Source: Phytohabitans kaempferiae (GTDB lineage: Bacteria; Actinomycetota; Actinomycetes; Mycobacteriales; Micromonosporaceae). From it: DNA of 64,000 nucleotides. Location: contig NZ_JBHLUH010000036.1 of NCBI RefSeq assembly GCF_042433955.1, positions 1 to 64,000 of the forward strand, given 5' to 3'. Shown here piece by piece: positions 43,890 through 51,948 of this stretch. The notes under the pieces were generated by a model, which was not told the DNA's origin, did no database searches, and worked only from the letters and a program-made list of their open reading frames with translations. How positions within the stretch are numbered: the stretch's first letter is position 1; every line of letters begins with the position of its first letter. The translations under genes and the position numbers were made by a program.

Positions 43890-44864
43890 TCAAACCCGGT
43901 GTGCCTGGAGCAACTCCAGCAGGCGCACGTCGACCATCCAGCCGTCCCGCGCCTCGAAACGCGCGCCCGGACGGTGGTGCCCGACCACGCCGAACGCGCC
44001 GGCGAACTCCCACAGCGCGTATCCCCACCGCTGCTCCGCGAAGACGCCGAGCAGGTCGGTGAACCAGCGCAGCGCCACGTCGTCGGGCGTGTACTCGTAG
44101 CAGCCGAACTCGCCGATGTGGACCGGCGCGTCAAGCTCGCGCCACGGCTTGTAGAACTCGCGGAGCGTTCCGGCGTCCCAGTGGCGGCCCTCGTAGTCGC
44201 ACGGGTACGCCGGCTCGGGCAGGTGCTCATGCCCGGGCCACCAGCTCGCCCGGTAGTGCGTGACGCTCATCGGCTGGTAGCCGCGTCCACTGTGGATCAG
44301 GTCGAGGTCGGTCAGCTCGGGCAGGGCGACGTTGCCGCCGTCGAGGCCGTCTATCGCGATCGGGCGACTGGGGTCGATGGCGCGGATCTCGGCGACCGTA
44401 CGGCGGATCACCGCCTCATGTGCCTCCCGCGTGAAGCCCCGCTGGCCGAGCGCGGGCGGCTCGTTGACCAGGTCGAAGGAGAGGGCCTCGGCCGGTACGC
44501 CCCGGTAGCGGACGGCGAAGGCACGCCAGAGCGCGGCGAAGGCGTCCTGCGCGGGCCGGTCGGCCCACAGGTTGTGCGGCTCGCTCTCCCAGCCGGTGAT
44601 GACGTAGCCGGGCGCGCGGTGCAGGTTGAGCGAGAGGTGCAGCCCTCGGGCACGGCAGGCGTCGAGGCAGCGGTCGACCCGGGCGAGGGCGTGCTCGGCG
44701 GCCGGCGGGTACTGCGGCGGGGCGGTGAAGAACCGGTAGTCGCACGGCAGCCGGACGAAGTTGAAGCCCCAGCCGGCGATGGTGTCGAGCACGCGGGGGT
44801 CGGGCTCGGACGCCCCCGCTGGTCGCATGAAGAGCCACTGCAGATTGAACCCGTAGTAGGTCAC
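43890..44864 (-). CDS. GH5-like glycoside hydrolase (cellulase/mannanase clan)
   Basis: 324 residues from GTG (VTYYGFNLQWLF). GH-A clan features: FNFVRLPCDYRFF, LSLNLHRAPGY, the acid/base Glu135 in DLVNEPP and the nucleophile Glu252 in HIGEFGCYEY. No signal peptide is seen, so it may act on imported oligosaccharides; upstream in-frame sequence is unconserved, but the start is not certain because the ribosome-binding site is weak. A CebR-like half-operator is 123 bp upstream. Confidence 0.8.
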   Translation of the reverse strand: MTYYGFNLQWLFMRPAGASEPDPRVLDTIAGWGFNFVRLPCDYRFFTAPPQYPPAAEHALARVDRCLDACRARGLHLSLNLHRAPGYVITGWESEPHNLWADRPAQDAFAALWRAFAVRYRGVPAEALSFDLVNEPPALGQRGFTREAHEAVIRRTVAEIRAIDPSRPIAIDGLDGGNVALPELTDLDLIHSGRGYQPMSVTHYRASWWPGHEHLPEPAYPCDYEGRHWDAGTLREFYKPWRELDAPVHIGEFGCYEYTPDDVALRWFTDLLGVFAEQRWGYALWEFAGAFGVVGHHRPGARFEARDGWMVDVRLLELLQAHRV

Positions 44865-44986
44865 GCCGCCCCCAACCCTGAACCGGTTAAGCAACCGGAT
44901 GGTACGCGCCCCTGCCAGGACACGGTCGAGAAAGAGGACGACCGCCGACGCGACGGTGCTGCGACGGCGGCCGGAAGATTTATCGA

Positions 44987-45000
44987 TGGGAGCGCTTCGG
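44987..45000 (-). promoter_or_regulatory. CebR-like operator (TGGGAGCGCTTCGG)
   Basis: Matches the CebR consensus TGGGAGCGCTCCCA in 11 of 14 positions, with one perfect half. It lies upstream of the GH5-like gene, consistent with cello-oligosaccharide control. Confidence 0.45.
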
Positions 45001-45164
45001 CAAGGATAGAACCAAATCACTCCTCTGTGAAGGCATGCCACGAGCGGACACGAGTCGGATTCGCCAAATCCGATAATCCGGAATTTTCCGGTACGTAACG
45101 TTACCTTCGTGTTTCCGGCAGGGGGTGGCCGGGCATGCACGGTGTAAGGGAGGGGGCAACACCA

Positions 45165-45428
45165 ATGGGTACCAGGCTGTTTCTGCGACTGGCGGTTCTG
45201 GCCATCGCCATCGTGGCGATCGTCCAACCGCCGGTGGCCGCCGCCGCGGCTGTCAAGTTCACGGCGTCGCCCGCCTCGGGGGGCCACGGCGACATGCTCT
45301 TCATCGGTGGCGCCGGCATCGTGATGCTGGTGGCGGTCGGCGCGCTCGCGGCGGCACAGAGCCGGGGGCAGGACGCGACGGCGAGGCACGAGCGCGGCCC
45401 AGATCAGGGGGACGACCCCTGGGTCTAG
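45165..45428 (+). CDS. Small membrane-anchored or secreted protein
   Basis: 87 residues from the ATG with AAGGGAGGGGG upstream; an ATG at 45135 is in frame but lacks a site. N-terminal signal-like helix (LFLRLAVLAIAIVAIV) ends in Ala-rich sequence; a second helix (MLFIGGAGIVMLVAVGALA) is followed by a charged tail ending DDPWV. Function unknown. Confidence 0.6.
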   Translation: MGTRLFLRLAVLAIAIVAIVQPPVAAAAAVKFTASPASGGHGDMLFIGGAGIVMLVAVGALAAAQSRGQDATARHERGPDQGDDPWV

Positions 45429-45478
45429 GCATTCCGAGACGACGGTGTAGGGCACCGACGGCCGGGTAAGCCGCACTT

Positions 45479-45626
45479 ATGAGCGAGAGTCGCGAGGCTA
45501 CGGGCAGCAACCACCACGGGCGTCGAGCGCCGAGCGACGGAGCGTGGTAGGCATGAGCGAGAGTCGCGAGGCTACGGGCAGCAACCACCACGGGCGTCGA
45601 GCGCCGAGCGACGGAGCGTGGTAGGG
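45479..45626 (+). repeat. Tandem 74-bp repeat R74 (two copies), abutting the F420 gene start
   Basis: Copies 45479-45552 and 45553-45626 are nearly identical. Each begins ATGAGCGAGAGTCGCGAGGC, reads as a 23-codon frame with REATGSNHHGRRAPSDGAW then TAG, and ends GGAGCGTGGTAGG(C/G) directly before the next ATG. A third copy is inside the PheRS-like gene at 51361. Confidence 0.85.
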
Positions 45627-46586
45627 ATGGTTGCGGTTGGCTACACACTCATGTGCGAGCAGACCGGCCCGCGCGAACTCGTCGACTACGCGCAGCGGGC
45701 CGAGCGGGCCGGTTTCGACTTCGAGGTCATTTCCGACCACTACTACCCGTGGCTGGACAGCCAGGGGCACTCGCCGTACGCGTGGTCGGTCCTGGGCGCG
45801 GTAGCCCACACCACGTCACGCGTCGACCTCATGTCGTACGTGACCTGCCCGATCCGGCGCTACCACCCCGCAGTGGTCGCGCAGAAGGCGGCGACGGTCG
45901 CGCTGATGTCGGATGGGCGGTTCACGCTCGGCGTCGGCGCCGGCGAAAACCTCAACGAGCACGTCGTCGGCGCGTGGCCGCACGTTCAGCAGCGGCACGA
46001 CATGTTCGAGGAGGCGCTCCAGATCATGCGGTCGCTGCTGGACGGCGAGACGGTCACGTACTCGGGCGAGTACTACGACGTGCCCGAGGCGTACCTCTGG
46101 GACCGGCCGGAGAACGGCGTACCGATCGCCGTCGCCGCCTCCGGCCCCTCGTCCAGCGCGCTGGCCGGCGAGTACGCCGACGGCCTGATCGCGGTCGAGC
46201 CCGACCACCGGGTCGTGGAGCTCTTCGAGGAGGCCGGCGGCGAGGGCAAGCCGCGCATCGGGCAGGTGGCGATCTGCTGGGGACCGGACGAGGCGGAGTG
46301 CCGCAAGCGCGTGCACGACCAGTGGCGCTGGTCACCGCTGGGCTGGAAGGTCAACGCCGAACTGCCCGGGCCGGAGTCGTTCGCGCACGCGACCCAGTTC
46401 GTGCGCGAGGAGGACCTGATGCAAACGGTCCCCTGCGGGCCGGACGTGGAGCGGCACGTCGAGGCGTTCCACAAGTTCGTTGACGCGGGCTTCACGCACG
46501 TGGCACTGGTGCAGGTGGGCGGCGAGAGCCAGCCGGACTTCATCGACTGGGCCGAACACGAGCTGATCCCCCGGCTGCGCGGCTGA
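45627..46586 (+). CDS. F420-dependent LLM-class oxidoreductase (FGD-like)
   Basis: 319 residues. Start at the ATG immediately after the second R74 copy; a GTG at 45618 lies within the repeat. Luciferase-like monooxygenase fold of the G6PDH-like F420 group: GYTLMCEQTGPRELVDYAQR, VISDHYYPW, RFTLGVGAGENLNEHV, VAASGPSSSALAGEYADG. It should transfer hydride between an alcohol-type substrate and F420 in the cytoplasm; the substrate is not determined by sequence. The GGAG in the repeat (about 45614-45617) is the probable ribosome-binding site. Confidence 0.85.
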   Translation: MVAVGYTLMCEQTGPRELVDYAQRAERAGFDFEVISDHYYPWLDSQGHSPYAWSVLGAVAHTTSRVDLMSYVTCPIRRYHPAVVAQKAATVALMSDGRFTLGVGAGENLNEHVVGAWPHVQQRHDMFEEALQIMRSLLDGETVTYSGEYYDVPEAYLWDRPENGVPIAVAASGPSSSALAGEYADGLIAVEPDHRVVELFEEAGGEGKPRIGQVAICWGPDEAECRKRVHDQWRWSPLGWKVNAELPGPESFAHATQFVREEDLMQTVPCGPDVERHVEAFHKFVDAGFTHVALVQVGGESQPDFIDWAEHELIPRLRG

Positions 46587-46610
46587 GACCAGCCGGGCCG
46601 GCGGATTGGC

Positions 46611-46643
46611 GGGCCGGGCGCACACCGCACGTACGCCCGGCCC
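46611..46643. terminator. Terminator hairpin between convergent genes
   Basis: 10-bp perfect stem GGGCCGGGCG (46611-46620) / CGCCCGGCCC (46634-46643), 13-nt loop, 24 bp after the F420 gene stop and 8 bp before the stop of the small minus-strand gene. Confidence 0.68.
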
Positions 46644-46651
46644 GGGACTTC

Positions 46652-46861
46652 CTAGCTGCGGCGGAAGGCGTACCGGCGGGGCTGCGCGGCGCTCTGGCCG
46701 CCGCGCGCGCCGGACTTGCCGCGTGCGGTGGCGGATCCGGCGGGCTTGCCGGAACGGCCCGTCTTGCGGCTGTCCTTCTCGCCGTCGTGCTCGAACGCGG
46801 CCGCGACGCTCTGCGCGGCCAGCTCGTCGGGGTCCACGTGTACGGAGAACTCGGCAGGCAT
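46652..46861 (-). CDS. Small basic protein of unknown function
   Basis: 69 residues, AAGGAG upstream. It starts MPAEFSVHVDPDELAAQSVA and becomes Lys/Arg/Gly-rich and probably disordered, ending RRYAFRRS. Similar short actinobacterial proteins exist without assigned function; nucleic-acid binding is possible from charge only. Confidence 0.55.
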   Translation of the reverse strand: MPAEFSVHVDPDELAAQSVAAAFEHDGEKDSRKTGRSGKPAGSATARGKSGARGGQSAAQPRRYAFRRS

Positions 46862-47054
46862 AAGTCATGACTCCTTCCAGAATGGAGTCCCGGGCGCACG
46901 CGACAGCGGTGCGAAACCACAGGGGGACGACGCCCGAGACAGAGGCGGGAAACGCGGGTCTCAGAAGAGGCGTCAGGAGATCATGGAGCCACGTTAACCC
47001 GCCGCACGACGGCCCGCCACCGATTTACGTGGGGAGGCCGGGCCGGCGCCGGCG

Positions 47055-47984
47055 TCAGTCCGACTCGGCCAGGTCGGGGGCGCTGGCCGGGCGGGGCACG
47101 CACAGCCACAGCGCCTCCGGGAGCATCTCGACCCGCAGTACCCGCCCCGGCGCGATCAGGTCGCCGTCTAGCTCGCGGGGCTGGTCGCGGTTGCTGGTGA
47201 CCCGCACGCTGCGGCCCCGGAAGACCTCCATCCGCGGGACCCGCTTGCGGCGCCGTACGACCGCCCAGGCCAGCGAGGCCCAGTGCCCCAGCGTGCGCGG
47301 CGTGAGCACCGCCACGTCGAACGCCCCGTCGTCCGGCTCGGCGTCGCGCAGCAGCCGCAGCCCGCCTGTGAGCCGTCCCACGTTCGCGATGAGCACGGTG
47401 CGGGCGCGGCGGCGGATCGGCGGTTCGTCGTCGATCTGGATGGAGACCCGCATCGGGCGGCCGCGGAGGTGGCGCAGCCCGCCGAAGACGTACGCGGGCC
47501 AGCCGATCCGCGCCTTCGTGGCCTCCGAGGTGGCGGCGAGCATGTCGGCGTCGAAGCCCATCCCGGCCATGACCGCGAAGCACTCCCCGTCGACCGCGCC
47601 GACGTCGATCCGGCGCATGCCGCCGGCGAGCGCGACCTCGATGCCGGCGATCAGGTCATGGGTGAGCCCGAGGTTGGCGGCGAGCAGGTTGCCGGTGCCG
47701 GCGGGGAGGACCGCGAGCGCGACCTCCGTGCCGGCCAGCTCGCTGACGCAGGAGCGCACGGTGCCGTCGCCACCGCACACGAAGACCACGCGCGCGCCGC
47801 TCTCGACCGCCTGCCGTGCCTGCCCCCGGCCGGGGTCCTCGCGGGTCGTCTCGTACCAGGTCGGCTCCGGCCAACCGGCCTCCGTCAGGAGTGCGTGGAC
47901 GGTCTGGCGCAGCTCGTCGAGGTCGAGGACCTTCGACGGGTTGACCACCACGGCCGAGACGACTGTCACGGCATGAGTGTGCAT
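47055..47984 (-). CDS. Diacylglycerol/sphingosine kinase-family lipid kinase
   Basis: 309 residues with the DAGK catalytic motifs VVVNPSK, FVCGGDGTVRSCVSE and LPAGTGNLLAANLG, and the C-terminal beta-sandwich (MAGMGFDADM, RVTSNRDQPRELDGD). It probably phosphorylates a diacylglycerol-type lipid with ATP. Transcribed divergently from the xylanase gene; no partner genes. Confidence 0.9.
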   Translation of the reverse strand: MHTHAVTVVSAVVVNPSKVLDLDELRQTVHALLTEAGWPEPTWYETTREDPGRGQARQAVESGARVVFVCGGDGTVRSCVSELAGTEVALAVLPAGTGNLLAANLGLTHDLIAGIEVALAGGMRRIDVGAVDGECFAVMAGMGFDADMLAATSEATKARIGWPAYVFGGLRHLRGRPMRVSIQIDDEPPIRRRARTVLIANVGRLTGGLRLLRDAEPDDGAFDVAVLTPRTLGHWASLAWAVVRRRKRVPRMEVFRGRSVRVTSNRDQPRELDGDLIAPGRVLRVEMLPEALWLCVPRPASAPDLAESD

Positions 47985-48154
47985 GATCTGGCCGGCGCGC
48001 GTTGACGCGCGTACCCACTCGCCCTAACATCGACCACCATCTAGGCCGAGCGCGTTCTCGGGAGCCGACGCGCGTCGTGGGCCGACTTTCGCGCCGTCCC
48101 CCATGGACTGGGCAGCCGTGGCGGACAGCGCGCGCACCCACGAGAGGAATCACC

Positions 48155-48352
48155 ATGCTCGCTTTTCGTTCGCGACTGCGGGGCTCGGTCGCTAGGGCTC
48201 CCTCACTCCTCGCGCTCACAATGCTCGCTTTTCGTTCGCGACTGCGGGGCTCGGTCGCCAGCGCTCCCTCACTCCTCGCGCACACAATGCTCACTTTTCG
48301 TTCGCGACTGCGGGGCTCGGTCGCCAGCGCTCCCTCACTCCTCGCGCTCACA
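48155..48352 (+). repeat. Three tandem 66-bp repeats at the xylanase 5' end
   Basis: Units 48155-48220, 48221-48286 and 48287-48352, each starting ATGCTC(G/A)CTTTTCGTTCGCG, each in frame, each 22 codons (LAFRSRLRGSVASAPSLLA and so on), and the last followed directly by the ATG at 48353. Confidence 0.92.
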
Positions 48353-50374
48353 ATGCGCGGAATCACGCGCCGCGGGCTCCCCTTTGCCCTCGCCGGGCTC
48401 GCGGCGTCCGTCGCGGTCGCGATACCGCTGGCCACGGCGCCCTCCGCGAGCGCCGCGGAGCCGGTCGTCGTGGCCAACCACACATTCGAGAACAACAACA
48501 CACATGGCTGGGCGCCGCGCGCCGACGAGACCGTCGCCGCGAGCACGGCCGTGGCACATGGGGGTACGGGCAGCCTGCTGGCCAGCGGCCGGACCCGTAC
48601 ATGGGAGGGGCCGACCCTCGACGTGCTGGACACAATGGACAAAGGTGTCCGGTACACCATCTCGGTCTGGGTCCGCCTCGCCGCCGGCGCCGGATCCACG
48701 CAGGCCCGGCTGAGCGTCGAGCGGCGTACCGCCGGCACGCCCAGCTACGACCAGGTAATCGGCAACACCAACGTCTCCGACAGCGGCTGGGTCAACCTCC
48801 AGGGCCAGTACACGCTCGCGCACGACGTCGAGTGGCTGACCGTGTACGTGGAGACGGCCAGCGGCACCGCGTCGCTGCACATCGACGACTTCACGCTGTC
48901 GTACGTGCCGGCGACCCCGATCCAGACCAACATCCCCTCGGTCAAGGACGTGCTCGCCAACCACTTCCCGATCGGCGCGGCGATCAGCGTGCCGCAGACG
49001 CTGGGCGAGCACGCCCGGCTGCTGAGCAAGCACTTCAACTCGGTCACTCCCGGCAACGCGCTCAAGTGGGACGCGACTCAGCCGACCGAGGGCACGTTCC
49101 GCTTCGCCGACGCCGACGCGATGGTCGACTTCGCGCAGGCCAACGGCATGGAGGTGCGCGGGCACACGCTCGTGTGGCACAACCAGACGCCGGCCTGGGT
49201 CTTCCTCGACGCCAACGGCGCGGCGATGACGCCCACGGCGCAGAACAAGACGCTGCTGCTGTCCCGGCTGGACGCGCACATCCGCGCGGTGATGGGGCAC
49301 TACGGCACCGACATCGCCACCTGGGACGTGGTCAACGAGGTCATCGACGAGAACCAGTCGGACGGCCTGCGCCGCAGCCGCTGGTACGAGATCGCCGGCC
49401 TCGACTACATCCGCACGGCCTTCCGGGTCGCCCGGCAGGTCTCGCCGACCGCGAAGCTCTACATCAACGACTACAACACCAACGTGCCGGCCAAGCGCGA
49501 CAAGCTCTACAACCTGGTGAGCCAACTCAAGGCCGAGGGCGTGCCGATCGACGGCGTCGGCCACCAGATGCACGTCAACGTCGACTGGCCCTCGGTGAGC
49601 GAGTCCGAGGCGATGATCCAGAAGTTCATCCCGCTCAACGTCGACCAGCAGGTCACCGAGATGGACGTGAGCATCTACACCAACACCAGCGAGTCCTTCC
49701 CGACCCCGCCGCGCGACCGGCTGATCCGGCAGGCGTACAAGTACCGGGACCTCTTCGACCTGTACAAGCGGTACTCGTCGGAGCTGACCTCGGTGACCGT
49801 GTGGGGCCTGGCGGACGACGACACGTGGCTGGACACGTTCCCGGTGGTACGCAACGACGCCCCGCTGTTCTTCGACGAGCAGTTGCAGGCCAAGCCGGCG
49901 TACTGGGGCGTCGTGGACCCGTCCAGGATCGAGATGACGGCGACGCCGACCACACCGACCGCCGTACCGACCACCACGCGCCCGCCGACGAGCCCGCCGC
50001 CCACCACCACGCCACCGCCCACCACGACGCCGCCGCCGACCACCACTCCCCCGCCGACCGGAAACCCCACCTGCCGCGTGACGTACCGGATCGTCGGTCA
50101 GTGGCCGGGCGGCTTCCAGGGTGAGGTGACCGTGGCGCCCGGGCAGGCGCTGACCTCGTGGTCGGTGCGCTGGTCGTTCGCGAACGGGCAGCAGGTCAAC
50201 CAGCTCTGGTCGGCCGGCTACACGCAGAGCGGCGCGGCGGTGACCGTCACCAACGCGGCGTGGAACGGCAACGTGCCGGCCAACGGCTCGGTGACGTTCG
50301 GCTTCATCGCGAGTTGGAACGGCACCAACGCGGCGCCCACCTCGTTCACCGTCAACAACACGGCCTGCGGTTAG
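48155..50374 (+). CDS. Secreted GH10 endo-1,4-beta-xylanase with N-terminal CBM and C-terminal CBM2
   Basis: The first ATG with a good ribosome-binding site (GAGAGGAA, 48142-48149) is at 48155, giving 739 residues, but it is followed by three 66-bp repeats; the ATG at 48353 (673 residues) is followed by a normal signal peptide (TRRGLPFALAGLAASVAVAI... ASA). Numbered from 48353: CBM22/CBM4_9-like module about 35-185, GH10 about 190-520 with acid/base Glu329 (WDVVNEVIDE) and nucleophile Glu436 (VTEMDVSIY), Pro/Thr linker, and a CBM2 module about 570-673. It degrades xylan outside the cell. The N-terminal extension may impair export, or the second start is used. Confidence 0.9.
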   Translation: MLAFRSRLRGSVARAPSLLALTMLAFRSRLRGSVASAPSLLAHTMLTFRSRLRGSVASAPSLLALTMRGITRRGLPFALAGLAASVAVAIPLATAPSASAAEPVVVANHTFENNNTHGWAPRADETVAASTAVAHGGTGSLLASGRTRTWEGPTLDVLDTMDKGVRYTISVWVRLAAGAGSTQARLSVERRTAGTPSYDQVIGNTNVSDSGWVNLQGQYTLAHDVEWLTVYVETASGTASLHIDDFTLSYVPATPIQTNIPSVKDVLANHFPIGAAISVPQTLGEHARLLSKHFNSVTPGNALKWDATQPTEGTFRFADADAMVDFAQANGMEVRGHTLVWHNQTPAWVFLDANGAAMTPTAQNKTLLLSRLDAHIRAVMGHYGTDIATWDVVNEVIDENQSDGLRRSRWYEIAGLDYIRTAFRVARQVSPTAKLYINDYNTNVPAKRDKLYNLVSQLKAEGVPIDGVGHQMHVNVDWPSVSESEAMIQKFIPLNVDQQVTEMDVSIYTNTSESFPTPPRDRLIRQAYKYRDLFDLYKRYSSELTSVTVWGLADDDTWLDTFPVVRNDAPLFFDEQLQAKPAYWGVVDPSRIEMTATPTTPTAVPTTTRPPTSPPPTTTPPPTTTPPPTTTPPPTGNPTCRVTYRIVGQWPGGFQGEVTVAPGQALTSWSVRWSFANGQQVNQLWSAGYTQSGAAVTVTNAAWNGNVPANGSVTFGFIASWNGTNAAPTSFTVNNTACG

Positions 50375-50603
50375 AACACCGCGAAGTAGTCCTCCAGGAA
50401 CCGGTCCGGCGCCACCGCCGTGGCCACCTCGTGCGGCCCGTCCGCGCGCGGTCGCCACGCGGTGGCGCCGGCCGCGTCGACGCTCACCTCGCCCGCTCGA
50501 ACGCGCACACATCGTCGTCGAAGAGCGTGACCGCGTACGCCAGGCAGACCGCGTCGTCGATGTTGGATCCGATGTCGGTGTCGAGCAGTACCTTCTCCCG
50601 CAC
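50371..50603 (-). pseudogene. Remnant of an inosine-uridine nucleoside hydrolase gene
   Basis: From a possible GTG at 50603 the minus strand reads VREKVLLDTDIGSNIDDAV, the N-terminal calcium/ribose motif of nucleoside hydrolases (with Asp to Asn in DTDIGSDIDD), then ends after about 40 codons. In another frame, the last 40 codons read ...ATAVAPDRFLEDYFAVF, like the C-terminus of the same family. The central about 220 residues are missing. The stop overlaps the xylanase stop region on the other strand. Confidence 0.75.
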
Positions 50604-50808
50604 GCTGACATCCTGCCGCATTCGGGTTGCCAGCCCGGCGCCCGGCGCGGCACACTCGACGGGTGACGTACGCCGCGACGCGATTTCCTCGCCCCCGGGT
50701 GACCGGTGGGCGACCGCGGCTGCGCTGACGGAGACGGCGCGAGACGAGCCCCCTGGCCACGCCGGGGGCTCTCTCCATTGTCGACCGTCTCACGTAGAGG
50801 AACCTCCG

Positions 50809-51948
50809 ATGACCCCCGAAGAGCTGCGCGCCGCCCTCGCGCTGCGCGACCTGACCGACCCCGACGCCGGCGAGCACGCGATGCAGCACGTGGTGTCCGC
50901 CATCGAGTACGCGCTCGCCCGCGCCTGGGGCATCCCGGTGCGCCGCGACCCCGGCCCGCGGATCGTCCCGGTGGCGCACAACTACGACCGGCTGCGGTAC
51001 TCGCCCGAGGCGGTGACCCGCGACCGCCGCTACAGCCGGTACGTCGACGCCGAGCGCATGCTCCGCTCGCACACCACCGCCCGCGTCCCCGCCCTGCTGG
51101 ACGCCAACGAGCTGCCGGACGTGCTGCTCAGCGTGCCCGGCGTCTGCTACCGGCGGGACGCGATCGACCGCCACCACGTGGGCGAGCCGCACCAGCTCGA
51201 CCTGTGGCGGATCCGCCGCGCCGGGCCGCCGCTCACCGAGGCCGACCTGGTGCACATGATCGGGCTGGTGGTCTCGGCGGCGCTGCCAGGGCGGGAGTGG
51301 CACACCGTGCCCAACGTCCATCCGTACACGCTCGCCGGGCGGGAGATCTACGTCCGTGACATGAGCGGGAGTCGCGAGGCTACGGGCCTTGAGCACGACG
51401 GCGGACGAGCGCCGAGCGACGGAGCGGGGAGGCTGCTGGAGATCGGTGAGTGCGGGCTGGCCCATCCCGAGGTGACCGGCGGCCCGAGCGGCCTGGCGAT
51501 GGGACTCGGCCTCGACCGGCTGGTGATGCTCGCCAAGGGCGTCGACGACATCCGCCTGCTGCGCTCGACCGACCCACGGGTCGCCGGGCAGATGCGCGAC
51601 CTCTCGCCGTACCGGCCGGTCTCGGCCATGCCCGCCGCGCACCGCGACCTGTCCCTCGCCGTCGGCGCGGACCTCGACGCCGAGTTGCTCGGCGACCGGG
51701 TACGCCAGCTGCTCGGCCCGGACGCCGCGGCGGTCGAGGAGATCGTCGTACGCTCCGAGACCGGGTACGCCGAGCTGCCCGACTCGGCCCGGGCCAGAAT
51801 GGGACTGCGGCCCGGACAGAAGAACGTGCTGCTGCGCGTGGTCCTGCGCGACCTGACCCGCACGCTCACCTCGGCCGAGGCCAACGCGCTGCGCGACCGG
51901 ATCTACGCCGGGCTGCACGAGGGAGAGGTGTACGAATGGGCGACCTGA
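50809..51948 (+). CDS. Single-chain PheRS-like protein (class II catalytic domain plus FDX-ACB)
   Basis: 379 residues, GAGG upstream. The PheS-like class II core has a motif-2 region VCYRRDAIDRHHVGEPHQLDLW, here with HQLD instead of the usual FHQxEG, and motif 3 GLGLDRLVMLAKGVDDIRLL. Residues about 285-378 form a ferredoxin-fold anticodon-binding (FDX-ACB) domain, so the order resembles mitochondrial PheRS rather than bacterial alpha2-beta2. Residues 185-208 are an in-frame copy of repeat R74. The gene overlaps the LarA-like gene by 13 bp. A housekeeping role is unlikely given the altered motif 2; amino-acid or hydroxy-acid activation is possible. Confidence 0.8.
   Translation: MTPEELRAALALRDLTDPDAGEHAMQHVVSAIEYALARAWGIPVRRDPGPRIVPVAHNYDRLRYSPEAVTRDRRYSRYVDAERMLRSHTTARVPALLDANELPDVLLSVPGVCYRRDAIDRHHVGEPHQLDLWRIRRAGPPLTEADLVHMIGLVVSAALPGREWHTVPNVHPYTLAGREIYVRDMSGSREATGLEHDGGRAPSDGAGRLLEIGECGLAHPEVTGGPSGLAMGLGLDRLVMLAKGVDDIRLLRSTDPRVAGQMRDLSPYRPVSAMPAAHRDLSLAVGADLDAELLGDRVRQLLGPDAAAVEEIVVRSETGYAELPDSARARMGLRPGQKNVLLRVVLRDLTRTLTSAEANALRDRIYAGLHEGEVYEWAT
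51361..51432 (+). repeat. In-frame copy of repeat R74 inside the PheRS-like gene
   Basis: 72 nt beginning ATGAGCGGGAGTCGCGAGGC and encoding REATGLEHDGGRAPSDGAGR, clearly homologous to the two copies at 45479-45626. It falls between EIYVRD and LLEIGECGLAHPEV, a variable loop position in PheS proteins. Confidence 0.85.

Noticed and set aside
45479..45626. CRISPR or tandem small genes
   Set aside because: Two identical contiguous copies without spacers; better explained as a dispersed repeat with a mini-ORF.
50371..51918. Long minus-strand frame opposite the PheRS-like gene
   Set aside because: Only its last about 40 codons have meaning, as the nucleoside hydrolase remnant; the rest is antisense shadow.
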